A DNA stretch of 64,000 nt from Streptomyces canus 299MFChir4.1 (GCF_000383615.1 NZ_KB911589.1:219445-283444), one strand, 5' to 3'. Shown: positions 49,865-58,790, counted from the first letter of the stretch. The notes: generated from the letters alone by a model not told the origin. Program-made: numbers and translations.

Positions 49865-51340
49865 GTGCCCTCCATGAACGAACTGGTCCGCCAGCACACC
49901 GCCCTCGACGACTCCGACCTCGAGTGGCTTCATCTGCTGGTCTCGGAGTGGCAGCTGCTCTCCGACCTCTCCTTCGCCGATCTCGTCCTGTGGGTCCCCA
50001 CCCGCGACGGCACCCGCTATGTCTCCGTCGCCCAGATGCGGCCCAACACCGGCCCCACCTCCTACCAGGACGACATGGTCGGCCACCTCGTCCCCCGCGG
50101 CCGCCGCCCGCTGCTGGACGCGGCGCACGACGAGGGCCGGATCGTGCGCGAGGGCGACCCGGAGTGGCGCGAGGAGGTCCCGGTCCGCGTCGAGTCGATC
50201 CCGGTACGACGGGAGGGGCGCGTCCTCGGTGTCATCGCCCGCAACACCAACCTGCTGACCGTCCGCACCCCGAGCCGGCTCGAACTGACCTATCTGCAGA
50301 GCGCGTCCGACCTGGCGCAGATGATCGCGGCCGGCTCCTTCCCGTTCCCCAATCAGCAGATGGACATGGACGCGGCCCCGCGCGTCGGCGACGGCCTGAT
50401 CCGCCTCGACGCGGACGGCATCGTCCAGTACGCCTCCCCGAACGCCCTGTCCGCCTACCACCGCATGGGCCTCGCCTCCGACCTCGTCGGCCAGCACCTC
50501 GGCAGGACCACCGCCGAACTCGCCCCGACCCGCGGCCCGGTGGACGAGGCGCTCGCCAAGGTGGCCAGCGGGTGGGCACCCCGTGAGTTCGAGATCGAGG
50601 CACACGACGGGGTCATCCAGTTCCGGGCGATCCCGCTCAAGCCCAAGGGCACGCGCATCGGTTCGCTCGTCCTGCTACGGGACGTGACCGAACTGCGCCG
50701 CCGCGAGCGCGAGTTGATCACCAAGGACGCGACCATCCGGGAGATCCACCACCGGGTGAAGAACAACCTCCAGACGGTGGCGGCCCTGCTCCGCCTCCAG
50801 GCCCGGCGCATCGAGTCCGACCGCGGCCGGGAGGCTCTCGAAGAGGCGGTACGGCGGGTCGGCTCGATCGCGATCGTGCACGAGACGCTGTCTCAGAACC
50901 TGGACGAGCGCGTGGAGTTCGACGAGATCGCCGACCGGGTGCTCGCCATGGTCGCCGAGATCTCGCCGGGCAAGGTCACCGGCCGGCGCAGCGGACGCTT
51001 CGGCATCCTGGACGCCGAGGTCGCCACCCCGCTGTCCATGGTCCTCACGGAAATCCTCCAGAACGCGCTGGAGCACGGCTTCCGCGAGGGCGAGACCGGC
51101 ACGGTCGAGGTTTCGGCCGTACGTGGCGGCACCACCAAGGAGGCCCGTCTCCTCGTCACCGTCCAGGACGACGGCGTCGGTCTGCCCGAGGGCTTCGACC
51201 CGCACACCGGGGGCAACCTGGGCCTGCAGATCGTACGGACGCTGGTGGAAGGCGAGTTGGGCGGTTCGTTCGACATGGTCCGGGCGCCGGAGGGCGGCAC
51301 CCGGGTGATCCTGGACGTACCGGTGCAGGCGCACAAGTAG
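49865..51340 (+). CDS. Soluble sensor histidine kinase, PdtaS-like
   Basis: A 491-residue cytoplasmic histidine kinase without membrane segments. Residues about 10-150 are a GAF-like domain (LLSDLSFADLVLWVPTRDG), 175-285 a PAS domain (DGLIRLDADGIVQYASPNAL), then a HisKA_2 domain with the phospho-acceptor histidine in EIHHRVKNNLQTVAALLRLQ near 297-316, and an HATPase_c domain (ILQNALEHGF N box, VQDDGVGLP G1, GGNLGLQIV G2). It corresponds to PdtaS, which partners with the ANTAR antiterminator PdtaR; no response regulator is adjacent. Start GTG 49865; ATG 49874 is the alternative. Confidence 0.9.
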   Translation: MPSMNELVRQHTALDDSDLEWLHLLVSEWQLLSDLSFADLVLWVPTRDGTRYVSVAQMRPNTGPTSYQDDMVGHLVPRGRRPLLDAAHDEGRIVREGDPEWREEVPVRVESIPVRREGRVLGVIARNTNLLTVRTPSRLELTYLQSASDLAQMIAAGSFPFPNQQMDMDAAPRVGDGLIRLDADGIVQYASPNALSAYHRMGLASDLVGQHLGRTTAELAPTRGPVDEALAKVASGWAPREFEIEAHDGVIQFRAIPLKPKGTRIGSLVLLRDVTELRRRERELITKDATIREIHHRVKNNLQTVAALLRLQARRIESDRGREALEEAVRRVGSIAIVHETLSQNLDERVEFDEIADRVLAMVAEISPGKVTGRRSGRFGILDAEVATPLSMVLTEILQNALEHGFREGETGTVEVSAVRGGTTKEARLLVTVQDDGVGLPEGFDPHTGGNLGLQIVRTLVEGELGGSFDMVRAPEGGTRVILDVPVQAHK

Positions 51341-51403
51341 GTCCGCGCACGGGCGGGGCGCGGACTGGGACACAGGTCGCGACATGGGTCGGGCACAGCA
51401 AAA

Positions 51404-51432
51404 AGCCCCGGACCGTTCAGGGGTCCGGGGCT
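51404..51432. terminator. Bidirectional terminator between kinase gene and wblE
   Basis: A perfect 11-bp stem (AGCCCCGGACC and complement) with a 7-nt loop, preceded on the plus strand by AAAA, which becomes a T run after the hairpin for the minus-strand wblE transcript. Confidence 0.8.
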
Positions 51433-51553
51433 CAAATGCTCGTTGCCAGCTTTGTGCTGCGCATCGGGGGTACTGCGCGCTGCGGCTCGGGGCGGGAGAA
51501 GCGTACGCGGTGTACGCGCCGCCAAGCTCAGGCTGTTTTGCGGGGTGGGTATG

Positions 51554-51811
51554 TCAGGCAGAAGCCTGACGGGCCCGGTTGCGGGCGGCACGGCGCTTCA
51601 TGGCGCGACGCTCGTCCTCGCTGAGACCACCCCAGACGCCGGAGTCCTGACCGGACTCGAGCGCCCACTGCAGACACTGATCCATAACGGGGCAGCGACG
51701 GCAGACGGCCTTGGCTTCCTCGATCTGCAGCAGCGCAGGACCGGTGTTGCCGATGGGGAAGAAGAGCTCGGGGTCTTCCTCGCGGCAAACGGCGTTGTGA
51801 CGCCAGTCCAT
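51554..51811 (-). CDS. wblE: WhiB-like iron-sulfur regulator WblE
   Basis: An 85-residue WhiB-family protein, close to S. coelicolor WblE and mycobacterial WhiB1. Four cysteines bind a 4Fe-4S cluster: Cys9, then CRRCPVMDQC (Cys37, Cys40, Cys46). The GVWGGL turn follows, and the C-terminal basic tail (RRAMKRRAARNRARQ) contacts DNA. Such proteins bind the main sigma factor and modulate transcription in response to oxygen or nitric oxide. ATG 51811 has AGGAGAGG upstream. It has a long 5' spacer and its own terminator. Confidence 0.94.
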   Translation of the reverse strand: MDWRHNAVCREEDPELFFPIGNTGPALLQIEEAKAVCRRCPVMDQCLQWALESGQDSGVWGGLSEDERRAMKRRAARNRARQASA

Positions 51812-52132
51812 GGCTGCTACCTCTCCTTGGTATTACGTGCAAGTTGCTTGTGAATGTGAACGCTTTCACGAATCCCTCAACAAGTGAAGGGCCGATCGCC
51901 GAGTCTTCCCCGGCGTGGTCCTGTGGATTGAAGAGGGGTTCCGGTGGTCTGTGGACGCTGGTGTTGCGGGCTGTCCCGACCGCCACGTAGAGACTCGCAA
52001 ACCTCAGCGGCGGATACAACCCCTTCCGGAAAGTTTTTTTTGATTCCTCGGTGTCGACTAGGTCACAGCCGTACTTCCATGGGGTGGACCCTGGCCTAAA
52101 CGTTCGAGTGAAAGGACTTTAGCCCCTTCTGC
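51812..52132 (-). promoter_or_regulatory. Long leader and promoter region of wblE
   Basis: This 321-bp gene-free spacer is less GC-rich than its surroundings and contains an A8/T8 run (52036-52043) and GTGAAAGCGTTCACATTCAC, a partly palindromic stretch, near the wblE end. No ORF in it is credible. A convincing -35/-10 pair was not found; complex control is likely. Confidence 0.5.
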
Positions 52133-53101
52133 TCACACAATCACACGCAGTGCACGGCGTACGCCTGTGAACGTCACGCTCGTACGCAGCCCCAGGTGGT
52201 CGCCGTCCATCTGGAGGGGCAGGGGCACCTTCGAATGCAAGGTGAAGCGGTCCAGGTCGTGCAAGGACACTGCGTGCTTGCCATGGGGGCCGCGTTCGGG
52301 GGACGAAGTGAGCAACTGGGTGCCATATCGGGCGATCGCGGTCGTCGTCATACGGCTGAGACCGAGTACGTCGAGGCCTTTATCGAACGAGGCCTTAGGC
52401 GACGCGTACATCGGGTGATTGCCCAGGAAGGTCCACGGAGAGGTGTTCGAGACTATGGAAAGCACCAGATCGGTCACCGGCTCCGCATCCGGACGCTCCA
52501 CGGTGATCGTCCCGTGCCGGCGGTGCGCCTCGCCGAAGAACTGGCGCAGGGCCTGGCGGACGTAGAGAGCGTGTGTGGATTTCCTGCCGCGCTCGCGCTG
52601 CTGCTCGACCCGGCCGACCACACCGGCGTCGAATCCGAGCCCCGCGTTGAAGGTGAACCAGCGTCCCGGCACGGCCTCGTCCTCGGTGCCGGGTGTGCCG
52701 GAGGCCAGACCCAGGCCGACCGTGCGCTCGCTGCCCTCGCGCAGCGCGTCCAGGAGCGCGCCGGTCGCCTCGACGGCGTCGTTGGGCAGACCGAGGGCGC
52801 GGGCGAAGACGTTGGTGGATCCGCCGGGAACCACGGCGAGACCGGGCAGGTGCTCGGGGGCGGGGCCGGCGTGCAGGAGGCCGTTGACGACCTCGTTGAC
52901 CGTGCCGTCGCCGCCCAGGGCCACGACCAGGTCGATGTCCTTGCTCTCCGCCGCCTGCCGGCCCAGGTCACGTGCGTGGCCGCGGTACTCGGTGGTGACC
53001 GCTTCCAGTTTCATCTCGCTCGCGAGCGCGTGGATCAGGACATCGCGCGTACGTGCGCTTGTGGTGGTTGCCGCCGGATTGACCACGAGAAGTGCACGCA
53101 T
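52133..53101 (-). CDS. Diacylglycerol kinase-family lipid kinase
   Basis: A 322-residue enzyme of the DagK/YegS-type lipid kinase family. The N-terminus MRALLVVNPAATTTS and the nucleotide motif VVALGGDGTVNEVVNGL near residues 59-75 with VPGGSTNVFARAL near 90 are characteristic. The C-terminal half is the beta-sandwich domain, ending LQMDGDHLG, where the Asp aligns with the metal-site residue of the family. It probably phosphorylates diacylglycerol or a related lipid at the inner membrane. Start ATG 53101; the longer in-frame version from 53155 is unlikely. Confidence 0.9.
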   Translation of the reverse strand: MRALLVVNPAATTTSARTRDVLIHALASEMKLEAVTTEYRGHARDLGRQAAESKDIDLVVALGGDGTVNEVVNGLLHAGPAPEHLPGLAVVPGGSTNVFARALGLPNDAVEATGALLDALREGSERTVGLGLASGTPGTEDEAVPGRWFTFNAGLGFDAGVVGRVEQQRERGRKSTHALYVRQALRQFFGEAHRRHGTITVERPDAEPVTDLVLSIVSNTSPWTFLGNHPMYASPKASFDKGLDVLGLSRMTTTAIARYGTQLLTSSPERGPHGKHAVSLHDLDRFTLHSKVPLPLQMDGDHLGLRTSVTFTGVRRALRVIV

Positions 53102-53271
53102 GGGTTGCAGCGTACCTACTGGGTGGTACCGGGCACAGTTCGAGGTAGGGATCACGTAAGACTTCGGTACGTGAACCTTGCCACGGGGGCGTGGAGCAAC
53201 CCGCGCGCGGCGGTGTGCGTTGCCCGCGCCTCACCCGCGGGCGCTTCGGGGGCGAGGGCTACCCTTCAGGG

Positions 53272-53721
53272 GTGAGCAGTGAGCAGACCCCCGTCGCCCC
53301 CGAGACCGCCGGTCCGCGCCCGCGGCGCCTGACGTACGCCGCCGCCCTGGCCGCCCTGGAAGGGCTCGCGCTCGTCGTGGGAGGCGTCTGGATGCTCGTG
53401 GAGGGCCTGGCCGGAGACCCGGACGACCGGCAGTCGGCCGTCACCGGGGGCGTCACGCTCATCGTCCTCGCGCTGCTGCCGCTGCTCGCCGCACGTGGGC
53501 TGCTCGGCCGGCGCAGCTGGAGCCGGGGGCCGGCGGTCATCACCCAGATCATGGCCCTGCCCGTCGCCTACAACCTCCTCCAGGCCGACAGCGTGGCGAT
53601 CCCGGCGGGCATCGCCCTCGCGGTCGTCGCGGTGGCCGCGCTGATCCTCCTGATCAACCCGTCGACGACCCAGGCACTCGGAATCCGGGGGCCGGGACGG
53701 GCGCAGGACGGCGAGCAGTAG
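53272..53721 (+). CDS. Four-helix integral membrane protein
   Basis: A 149-residue protein with four hydrophobic helices at about residues 20-42, 56-76, 84-103 and 107-130, and a charged C-terminal tail (RGPGRAQDGEQ). It matches proteins found upstream of sigH in Streptomyces in general layout. The start is GTG 53272 (VSSEQTPVAPE); no strong ribosome site. No family I can name; function unknown. Confidence 0.75.
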   Translation: MSSEQTPVAPETAGPRPRRLTYAAALAALEGLALVVGGVWMLVEGLAGDPDDRQSAVTGGVTLIVLALLPLLAARGLLGRRSWSRGPAVITQIMALPVAYNLLQADSVAIPAGIALAVVAVAALILLINPSTTQALGIRGPGRAQDGEQ

Positions 53722-54058
53722 CCGTGGAGCGGGGCGGTCGGTGGCCGGGGCCCGCCGGGCGGGCCCGTACGACCTGAGCGCCTGGCGCCGAGCGCGGTTT
53801 CGGTGAACGCGCGTGGTCGCTGATCCCGAGTGCGGCCAGCCGTGCCGCAGCCGCGCGGGGCGGGGCGGGTGGTGGCCGTAGGGCCGTCAAGCCGTGGGGC
53901 CCAAAAATCCGGTGGGCCCCGGTGGCCCGGGACCCTGAGGCGCGGTCGACGATCGCCGGCCTGTCCGCGGAATGAGGCCTGCTACCGACGGCGAGCTTGT
54001 CCGCCTGCTCCGTGGCGCACCGGTGCCGGGCGCCGACCGCGTCTACCGGGCCGGAGGG
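53722..54058. other. Gene-free spacer between membrane-protein gene and sigH
   Basis: 337 bp without a credible gene. It begins with a GC hairpin at 53748-53766 (GGGCCCG and CGGGCCC), probably the terminator of the membrane-protein gene. The ORF from 53972 on the plus strand runs antisense into sigH and is a shadow. Confidence 0.5.
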
Positions 54059-55216
54059 CTACTCCTCCACCAGCAGCTTCTCCCGGAGCTGGGCCAGGGT
54101 GCGGGCCAGCAGTCGGGAGACGTGCATCTGGGAGATGCCGACCTCCTGCGCGATCTGCGACTGGGTCATGTTGCCGAAGAAGCGGAGGAGAAGGATTCGC
54201 TTCTCGCGCGGGGGGAGGTCCTCGAGCAGCGGCTTGAGTGACTCCCGGTACTCCACGCCCTCCAGCGCCTCGTCCTCCGCGCCGAGGGTGTCCGCCACCG
54301 CCGGGGACTCGTCGTCCGTGTCGGGGACGTCCAGGGACAGCGTGGAGTACGCGTTGGCGGACTCCAGGCCCTCCAGGACCTCCTCCTCCGAGATGGCCAG
54401 CTTCTCGGCCAGCTCGTGGACCGTGGGGGAGCGGCCGTGCTGCTGGGAGAGCTCCGCCGTGGCCGTCGTCAAGGACAGGCGCAGTTCCTGAAGGCGCCGG
54501 GGCACCCGGACCGCCCAGCCCTTGTCACGGAAGTGGCGCTTGATCTCGCCGACGACCGTGGGAGTCGCGTAGGTCGAGAACTCCACCCCGCGGTCGGGGT
54601 CGAAGCGGTCGACCGACTTGATCAGGCCGATGGTGGCGACCTGGGTCAGGTCGTCCAGCGGCTCGCCGCGGTTGCGGAAGCGGCGGGCGAGGTGCTCGAC
54701 GAGCGGCAGGTGCATCCGGACCAGCTGGTTGCGCAGCTCCGCGTACTCAGGGCTGCCGTCCTTCAGGGCGCGCAGCTCGATGAACAGGGCGCGCGCCCCG
54801 CTGCGGTCCTGTGGATCGTGCCGTGGGACCGGCGTGTTGTTCGCGCCCGCCGCGCCGTCCTCTGCGTTTCGCTCGTGCTCGCTCATCGTCCCGCCCGTCG
54901 CCCTTCCACGAGCCCTCGCCTCCGTCGGCACCGGGAGGATCCCGGCCCGCCCTGCCGGAGGCGCACCCTGCACGGCACCTTTCCGATCACGCTGCCCGTC
55001 GTCCAGCAACCCGGTCGCCGTCGTGTCGACGACGTCTTCCTCCGGATGCGGCCGGGCCTGCTCGGGGATGCCGTCCGCCATGTGGCGGGAACCGCCGGGG
55101 CCGTCGTCGCCCAGGCCGTCGACGCCGCTCGGGCAGGGAGGACGGTGTCCGCCCTCGGCCGGCAGCTCCCGTGTGCCGCGCTCTTCGTCCCGCACCGGCC
55201 CGTCCCCGTTCCTCAC
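54059..55216 (-). CDS. sigH: SigB/SigF/SigG-family stress sigma factor SigH
   Basis: Group III sigma factor of 385 residues for osmotic/heat stress and development. The core starts with LFIELRALKDGSPEYAELRN and has region 2 (LTQVATIGLIKSVDRFDP, STYATPTVVGEIKRHFRD), region 3 (RRLQELRLSLTTA...VHELAEKLAISEEEVLEGL) and region 4 (LPPREKRILLLRFFGNMTQS, QIAQEVGISQMHVSRLLART). The first 110 residues are a low-complexity extension. GTG 55216 overlaps the prsH stop as GTGA and gives the long form; ATG 54886 (GGGCGGGACG upstream) would give a 275-residue core form. S. coelicolor SigH is known to exist in several sizes. Confidence 0.9.
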   Translation of the reverse strand: MRNGDGPVRDEERGTRELPAEGGHRPPCPSGVDGLGDDGPGGSRHMADGIPEQARPHPEEDVVDTTATGLLDDGQRDRKGAVQGAPPAGRAGILPVPTEARARGRATGGTMSEHERNAEDGAAGANNTPVPRHDPQDRSGARALFIELRALKDGSPEYAELRNQLVRMHLPLVEHLARRFRNRGEPLDDLTQVATIGLIKSVDRFDPDRGVEFSTYATPTVVGEIKRHFRDKGWAVRVPRRLQELRLSLTTATAELSQQHGRSPTVHELAEKLAISEEEVLEGLESANAYSTLSLDVPDTDDESPAVADTLGAEDEALEGVEYRESLKPLLEDLPPREKRILLLRFFGNMTQSQIAQEVGISQMHVSRLLARTLAQLREKLLVEE

Positions 55217-55626
55217 GCCGGCCCGGGTCCCGCGCCGCGCTGTTTGTAGAGGCTGATCGAAACGGTCTTGTCCTCGTCCACGGCCGACGAGACCTTGCCC
55301 GCGAGGGCCGAGAGGACGGTCCAGGCGAAGGTGTCCCGTGACGGTGCGTGACCGTCCGTGGTGGGGGCCGAGACGGTGACCTCCAGCGAGTCGTCGACGA
55401 GGCGGAAGACACAGCTGAGCACCGAGCCGGGCACGGCCTGCTGGAGCAGGATCGCGCAGGCCTCGTCCACCGCGATGCGCAGGTCCTCGATCTCGTCGAG
55501 GGTGAAGTCCAAACGGGCTGCGAGGCCGGCCGTGGCCGTCCGCAGTACCGACAGGTAGGCACCCGCGGCCGGCAGCCGGACTTCCACGAAGTCCTGGGTC
55601 GCGGGCTCGCCTGCGATCTGGGACAC
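55213..55626 (-). CDS. prsH: Anti-sigma factor PrsH (UshX), serine-kinase type
   Basis: A 137-residue GHKL-type anti-sigma factor/kinase of the RsbW/SpoIIAB class, the same length as the S. coelicolor protein that binds SigH. The N box is present as EIEDLRIAVDEACAILLQQAV near residues 55-75; a full G box is not obvious, as often in this subfamily. Start GTG 55626 has GGAGGTGAGG directly upstream. Its stop overlaps the sigH start (GTGA), giving coordinated synthesis of sigma and anti-sigma. Confidence 0.92.
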   Translation of the reverse strand: MSQIAGEPATQDFVEVRLPAAGAYLSVLRTATAGLAARLDFTLDEIEDLRIAVDEACAILLQQAVPGSVLSCVFRLVDDSLEVTVSAPTTDGHAPSRDTFAWTVLSALAGKVSSAVDEDKTVSISLYKQRGAGPGPA

Positions 55627-55761
55627 CCTCACCTCCAAGGTGGTACAAACTTTACGGGGGCCGAGGGTCGCCCCCCGGAGTAACGCGACGTGTGGTTCAG
55701 CGGTGACGCTACCGCGCTCTCGACTTTCCTGTCCCCGGGACCCCAACCCCTGCCGTCACTC

Positions 55762-55776
55762 ACAGTAAAACTGTGG
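55762..55776. promoter_or_regulatory. Perfect palindrome in the sigH promoter region
   Basis: CACAGTAAAACTGTG is a 6-bp inverted repeat with AAA between, flanked by GTCACTCACAG. sigH of S. coelicolor is repressed by BldD; this is a candidate operator, unproven. Confidence 0.5.
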
Positions 55777-55835
55777 ACACGCTCCGTGTCTAGGGGTTTG
55801 CGGCTCCAATTGGGAAGAACGCGCGCCGGGTTGAC

Positions 55836-55860
55836 GTACCCAGACGTCAGACGGTCGAAC
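55836..55860 (-). promoter_or_regulatory. Candidate sigma-H-dependent promoter of prsH-sigH
   Basis: On the minus strand GTT-N16-GGGTAC (from 55859 down to 55836) resembles promoters of the SigB/SigH class (GTTT...GGGTAW), about 210 bp upstream of prsH, consistent with autoregulation. Confidence 0.5.
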
Positions 55861-55885
55861 CGTCCTGGAACCCGAGGGTCCAGGG

Positions 55886-56146
55886 TCACACAAGGACATG
55901 GTCCACGAAGCACCAACGCCAGTTCTCGCCCGGTTCATGGGTCCGCATGACCGGGTGGTCGGAGTCCTTGTGGTGCTTCGTCGCATGTTGTCCCGGTGAG
56001 GAGTCGCAGCAGCCGACGTGACCACAGGACAGGCACAGGCGCAGTTGTACGGGGTGGGTACCGTCCCTCAGACACTCCGGGCACGTCTCGCTGAGCGGCT
56101 CGGGCTCCGGGTGCGGCAGCGCGTCGGCGTGCGTGCACTGTTTCAT
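55886..56146 (-). CDS. UBP-type zinc-finger protein
   Basis: An 86-residue protein that is essentially one UBP-type (ubiquitin hydrolase-like) zinc finger. Cys and His ligands appear in order: CTHADAL, ETCPECL, LRLCLSCGHVGCCD, QHATKHHKDSDHPV. In eukaryotes the domain binds ubiquitin tails; in bacteria its partner is unknown. The closing residues GENWRWCFVDHV are typical of the family. Start ATG 56146. It is divergent from a Na+/H+ antiporter gene, a neighbour arrangement I remember in several Streptomyces. Confidence 0.88.
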   Translation of the reverse strand: MKQCTHADALPHPEPEPLSETCPECLRDGTHPVQLRLCLSCGHVGCCDSSPGQHATKHHKDSDHPVMRTHEPGENWRWCFVDHVLV

Positions 56147-56232
56147 GATTGCCAGGTTACGACGGCCGCGTGGGCGGCCGCGCGGAAAAAGAGGGCGGGG
56201 CGCACGACGATGAGCGAGGGCGGGCGAGGGCC

Positions 56233-57831
56233 ATGGACGTGATGCCACTGCTGTTGCTGGTGGCGGGGAGCGCGGCGATCGCCGCGGCCGCCCGGCGCAC
56301 CCCTGTTCCGGCGCCGCTGCTGCTGGTCGCGGTCGGCCTGCTGGTCTCGTACGTTCCCGGCGTCCCCGAGTACACGCTCGACCCGGACGTGGTCCTGCCC
56401 ATCATCCTGCCCCCGCTGCTGCACTCCGCGGCCACCGACAGCTCCTATCTCGACCTCAGGGCGCAGCTGCGGCCCGTGGCGCTGCTGTCGGTGGGATACG
56501 TGCTCTTCGCGACCCTCGTCGTCGGCTGGGCGGCGTACCGGATCGTGCCGGGCCTCTCGCTGACCGGGGCGCTCGTGCTGGGCGCGGTGGTGGCGCCGCC
56601 GGACGCGGTCGCGGCGACGGCGGTGGCACGCCGCGTGGGGCTGCCCTCCCGGATCACGACCATCCTCCAGGGTGAGTCCCTGGTGAACGACGCGACCGCG
56701 ATCACCGCCTACCGGGTCGCGCTCGCGGCCGCGGTCGGCGAGGGCGCCACCTGGGCGGGCGGCATCGGCGAGTTCCTGCTCGCGGCGGTCGGCGGGGTCG
56801 CGGTCGGCCTGGTGCTCATGGTGCCGATCCACTGGCTGCGCACGCACCTCAAGGAGCCCCTGCTCCAGAACACGCTCTCCCTGCTGATCCCGTTCGTCGC
56901 CTACGCGGCGGCCGAGCAGTTCCACGCGTCCGGGGTGCTCGCGGTGGTCGTGGTGGCCCTCTTCCTCGGACACCGCGCGTGGGAGGTCGATTTCGCGACG
57001 CGCCTCCAGGAGGACGCCGTCTGGAAAATGGTCGCCTTCGTCCTGGAGTCGTCGGTGTTCGCCCTCATCGGGTTGCAACTGCCCGTCGTGCTGAAGGGCC
57101 TCGGGGAGTACGAGGGCGGCAGCGCCGTCTGGTACGCGATCGCGGTCTTCCTCGTGGTCGTCGTGTCGAGGTTCGTGTGGGTCTATCCGGCGACCTTCCT
57201 GCCGCGCATGCTGTCCGCGCGGATCCGCGAGCGTGAGGACAACCCCACCTGGAAGGGGCCCTTCGTCATCGCCTGGGCCGGGATGCGGGGCGTGGTCTCG
57301 CTGGCGATCGCCTTCTCGATCCCGGAGCACCTGCACAACGGCGAGCCCTTCCCGGGCCGCAACCTGATCCTCTTCCTGACCTTCACGACGGTCATCGGGA
57401 CCCTCGTCGTCCAGGGCGTCACCCTGCCCCCGCTGATCCGGTTGCTGAAGCTCCCCGGCCGCGACCAGCAGGCCGAGACCCTCGCCGAGGCCAACGCCCA
57501 GGCGCAGGCCTCGCGAGCCGCCGAACAGCGCCTGGACGAACTCCTCGCCGACGAGCGCAACGCCCTGCCACCGCCCCTCGCCGACCGTCTGCGCACGGTC
57601 CTGGACCGCCGCCGCAACGCCGTGTGGGAACGCCTGGGAGCGGTGAACCCGGTGACCGGCGAAACCGTCGACGACACGTATCGGCGGCTGTCCGGGGAGA
57701 TGATCGGCGCCGAGCGCGCGGTGTTCGTGAAGCTGCGGGACCTGCGGTACATCGACGACGAGATGCTGCGCACCCTGCTGCGCAGACTGGACCTGGAGGA
57801 GGCGGCGGCCTATCGGGAGGCGGCCGAGTGA
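56233..57831 (+). CDS. Na+/H+ antiporter, CPA1 family
   Basis: A 532-residue monovalent cation/proton antiporter. Twelve or so transmembrane helices cover residues 1-415. The ion-site motifs of CPA1 are present: PPDAVAATAVA near residue 122, GESLVNDATAI near 147 (NDA with the essential Asp) and AGMRGVVSLAIAFS near 350. The C-terminal 110 residues are a cytoplasmic helical regulatory tail. I start at ATG 56233 (MDVMPLLLL). Proximity to sigH suggests a role in salt/pH homeostasis; that is inference. Confidence 0.92.
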   Translation: MDVMPLLLLVAGSAAIAAAARRTPVPAPLLLVAVGLLVSYVPGVPEYTLDPDVVLPIILPPLLHSAATDSSYLDLRAQLRPVALLSVGYVLFATLVVGWAAYRIVPGLSLTGALVLGAVVAPPDAVAATAVARRVGLPSRITTILQGESLVNDATAITAYRVALAAAVGEGATWAGGIGEFLLAAVGGVAVGLVLMVPIHWLRTHLKEPLLQNTLSLLIPFVAYAAAEQFHASGVLAVVVVALFLGHRAWEVDFATRLQEDAVWKMVAFVLESSVFALIGLQLPVVLKGLGEYEGGSAVWYAIAVFLVVVVSRFVWVYPATFLPRMLSARIREREDNPTWKGPFVIAWAGMRGVVSLAIAFSIPEHLHNGEPFPGRNLILFLTFTTVIGTLVVQGVTLPPLIRLLKLPGRDQQAETLAEANAQAQASRAAEQRLDELLADERNALPPPLADRLRTVLDRRRNAVWERLGAVNPVTGETVDDTYRRLSGEMIGAERAVFVKLRDLRYIDDEMLRTLLRRLDLEEAAAYREAAE

Positions 57832-57874
57832 GGCCGGAGCCGGGGTGCGGGCGTCCGGGGGAGGGCGGGCCGGC

Positions 57875-58768
57875 TCAGGGGAAGGGGCGGCCCGTGACGA
57901 CCGCCGCGACGGTCGTCCCGCGCGCGAAAGCGTCCTCCTCGGCGAGGGCGACAAGTCCGTACAGCAACTTGGCGACATAAAGACGTTCCACGGGCAGGCC
58001 GTGGCGGTGCTCGAAGTCCTCGGCGAAGGCGTTCAGTTCGGGCGTCGTGCGCGCGTAGCCGCCGAAGTGGAAGCGGTCGTCGAGCGTCCAGTCACCGCAT
58101 CGGGAACCGAAGGCGCGGCGTTGCAGGGACTCTATGTCGGCGCTCAGGAAGCCGCCCTTGAGGACCGGAACGCCCAGGCAGCGCATGCCCGGGGCCAGTC
58201 CGGCCGCGAGGCCCGCCAGGGTGCCTCCGGTGCCACAGGCGATCGCGACCACGTCGGCCTGCCCGGACAGCTCCTCGCCGAGTGCGCGGCATCCTCGTAC
58301 GGCGGGCGAGTTGCTGCCGCCCTCCGGGACGACGTACGTGTCCTCGGCCCGGGCCGCGCGCAGCACGCGCGTGAGGGTGTCCGGTTCGGTCTTGCGGCGG
58401 TACGTGGACCGGTCGACGAAGTGCAGGCGCATGCCGTCGGCCGCGCACCGGGCGAGGGAGGGGTTCAAGGGGCGGTCGGCGAGTTCCTCACCGCGGACCA
58501 CACCGACCGTGGGCAGGCCGAGGAGCCGTCCGGCGGCCGCTGTGGCGCGCAGGTGGTTGGAGTACGCGCCGCCGAAGGTGACGACCGTACGGCCGGCGGC
58601 CGCGGCGAGGTTCGGCGCGAGTTTGCGCCACTTGTTGCCGATGAGCTCGGGGTGGATCAGGTCGTCGCGCTTGAGGAGAAGGCGCAGGCCGTGCCGGGCG
58701 AAGCGGGGGTCCGACAGCTCCTGCAGGGGCGAGGGGAGGCGGGGGCGCAGGGTGTCGAGGCCGGTCAC
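57875..58768 (-). CDS. PLP-dependent ACC deaminase/D-cysteine desulfhydrase family enzyme
   Basis: A 297-residue fold type II pyridoxal-phosphate enzyme. The PLP lysine is in LIGNKWRKLAPNL near residue 46, YSNHLRATAAAG near 68 is the substrate-binding loop and GTGGTLAGLAAG near 176 binds the phosphate. Members include 1-aminocyclopropane-1-carboxylate deaminase and D-cysteine desulfhydrase; the residues that separate these were not conclusive, so the substrate is left open. GTG 58768 is the start (VTGLDTLRP). It is convergent with the antiporter gene. Confidence 0.87.
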   Translation of the reverse strand: MTGLDTLRPRLPSPLQELSDPRFARHGLRLLLKRDDLIHPELIGNKWRKLAPNLAAAAGRTVVTFGGAYSNHLRATAAAGRLLGLPTVGVVRGEELADRPLNPSLARCAADGMRLHFVDRSTYRRKTEPDTLTRVLRAARAEDTYVVPEGGSNSPAVRGCRALGEELSGQADVVAIACGTGGTLAGLAAGLAPGMRCLGVPVLKGGFLSADIESLQRRAFGSRCGDWTLDDRFHFGGYARTTPELNAFAEDFEHRHGLPVERLYVAKLLYGLVALAEEDAFARGTTVAAVVTGRPFP

Positions 58769-58790
58769 GCCCCCATTGTGACCTGCGCGG

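Noticed and set aside
49598..50605. 335-codon open frame on the minus strand
   Set aside because: Antisense to the sensor kinase gene; low-complexity translation.
53972..54491. Plus-strand open frames downstream of the membrane-protein gene
   Set aside because: They run antisense into sigH and have no ribosome site or recognisable domain.
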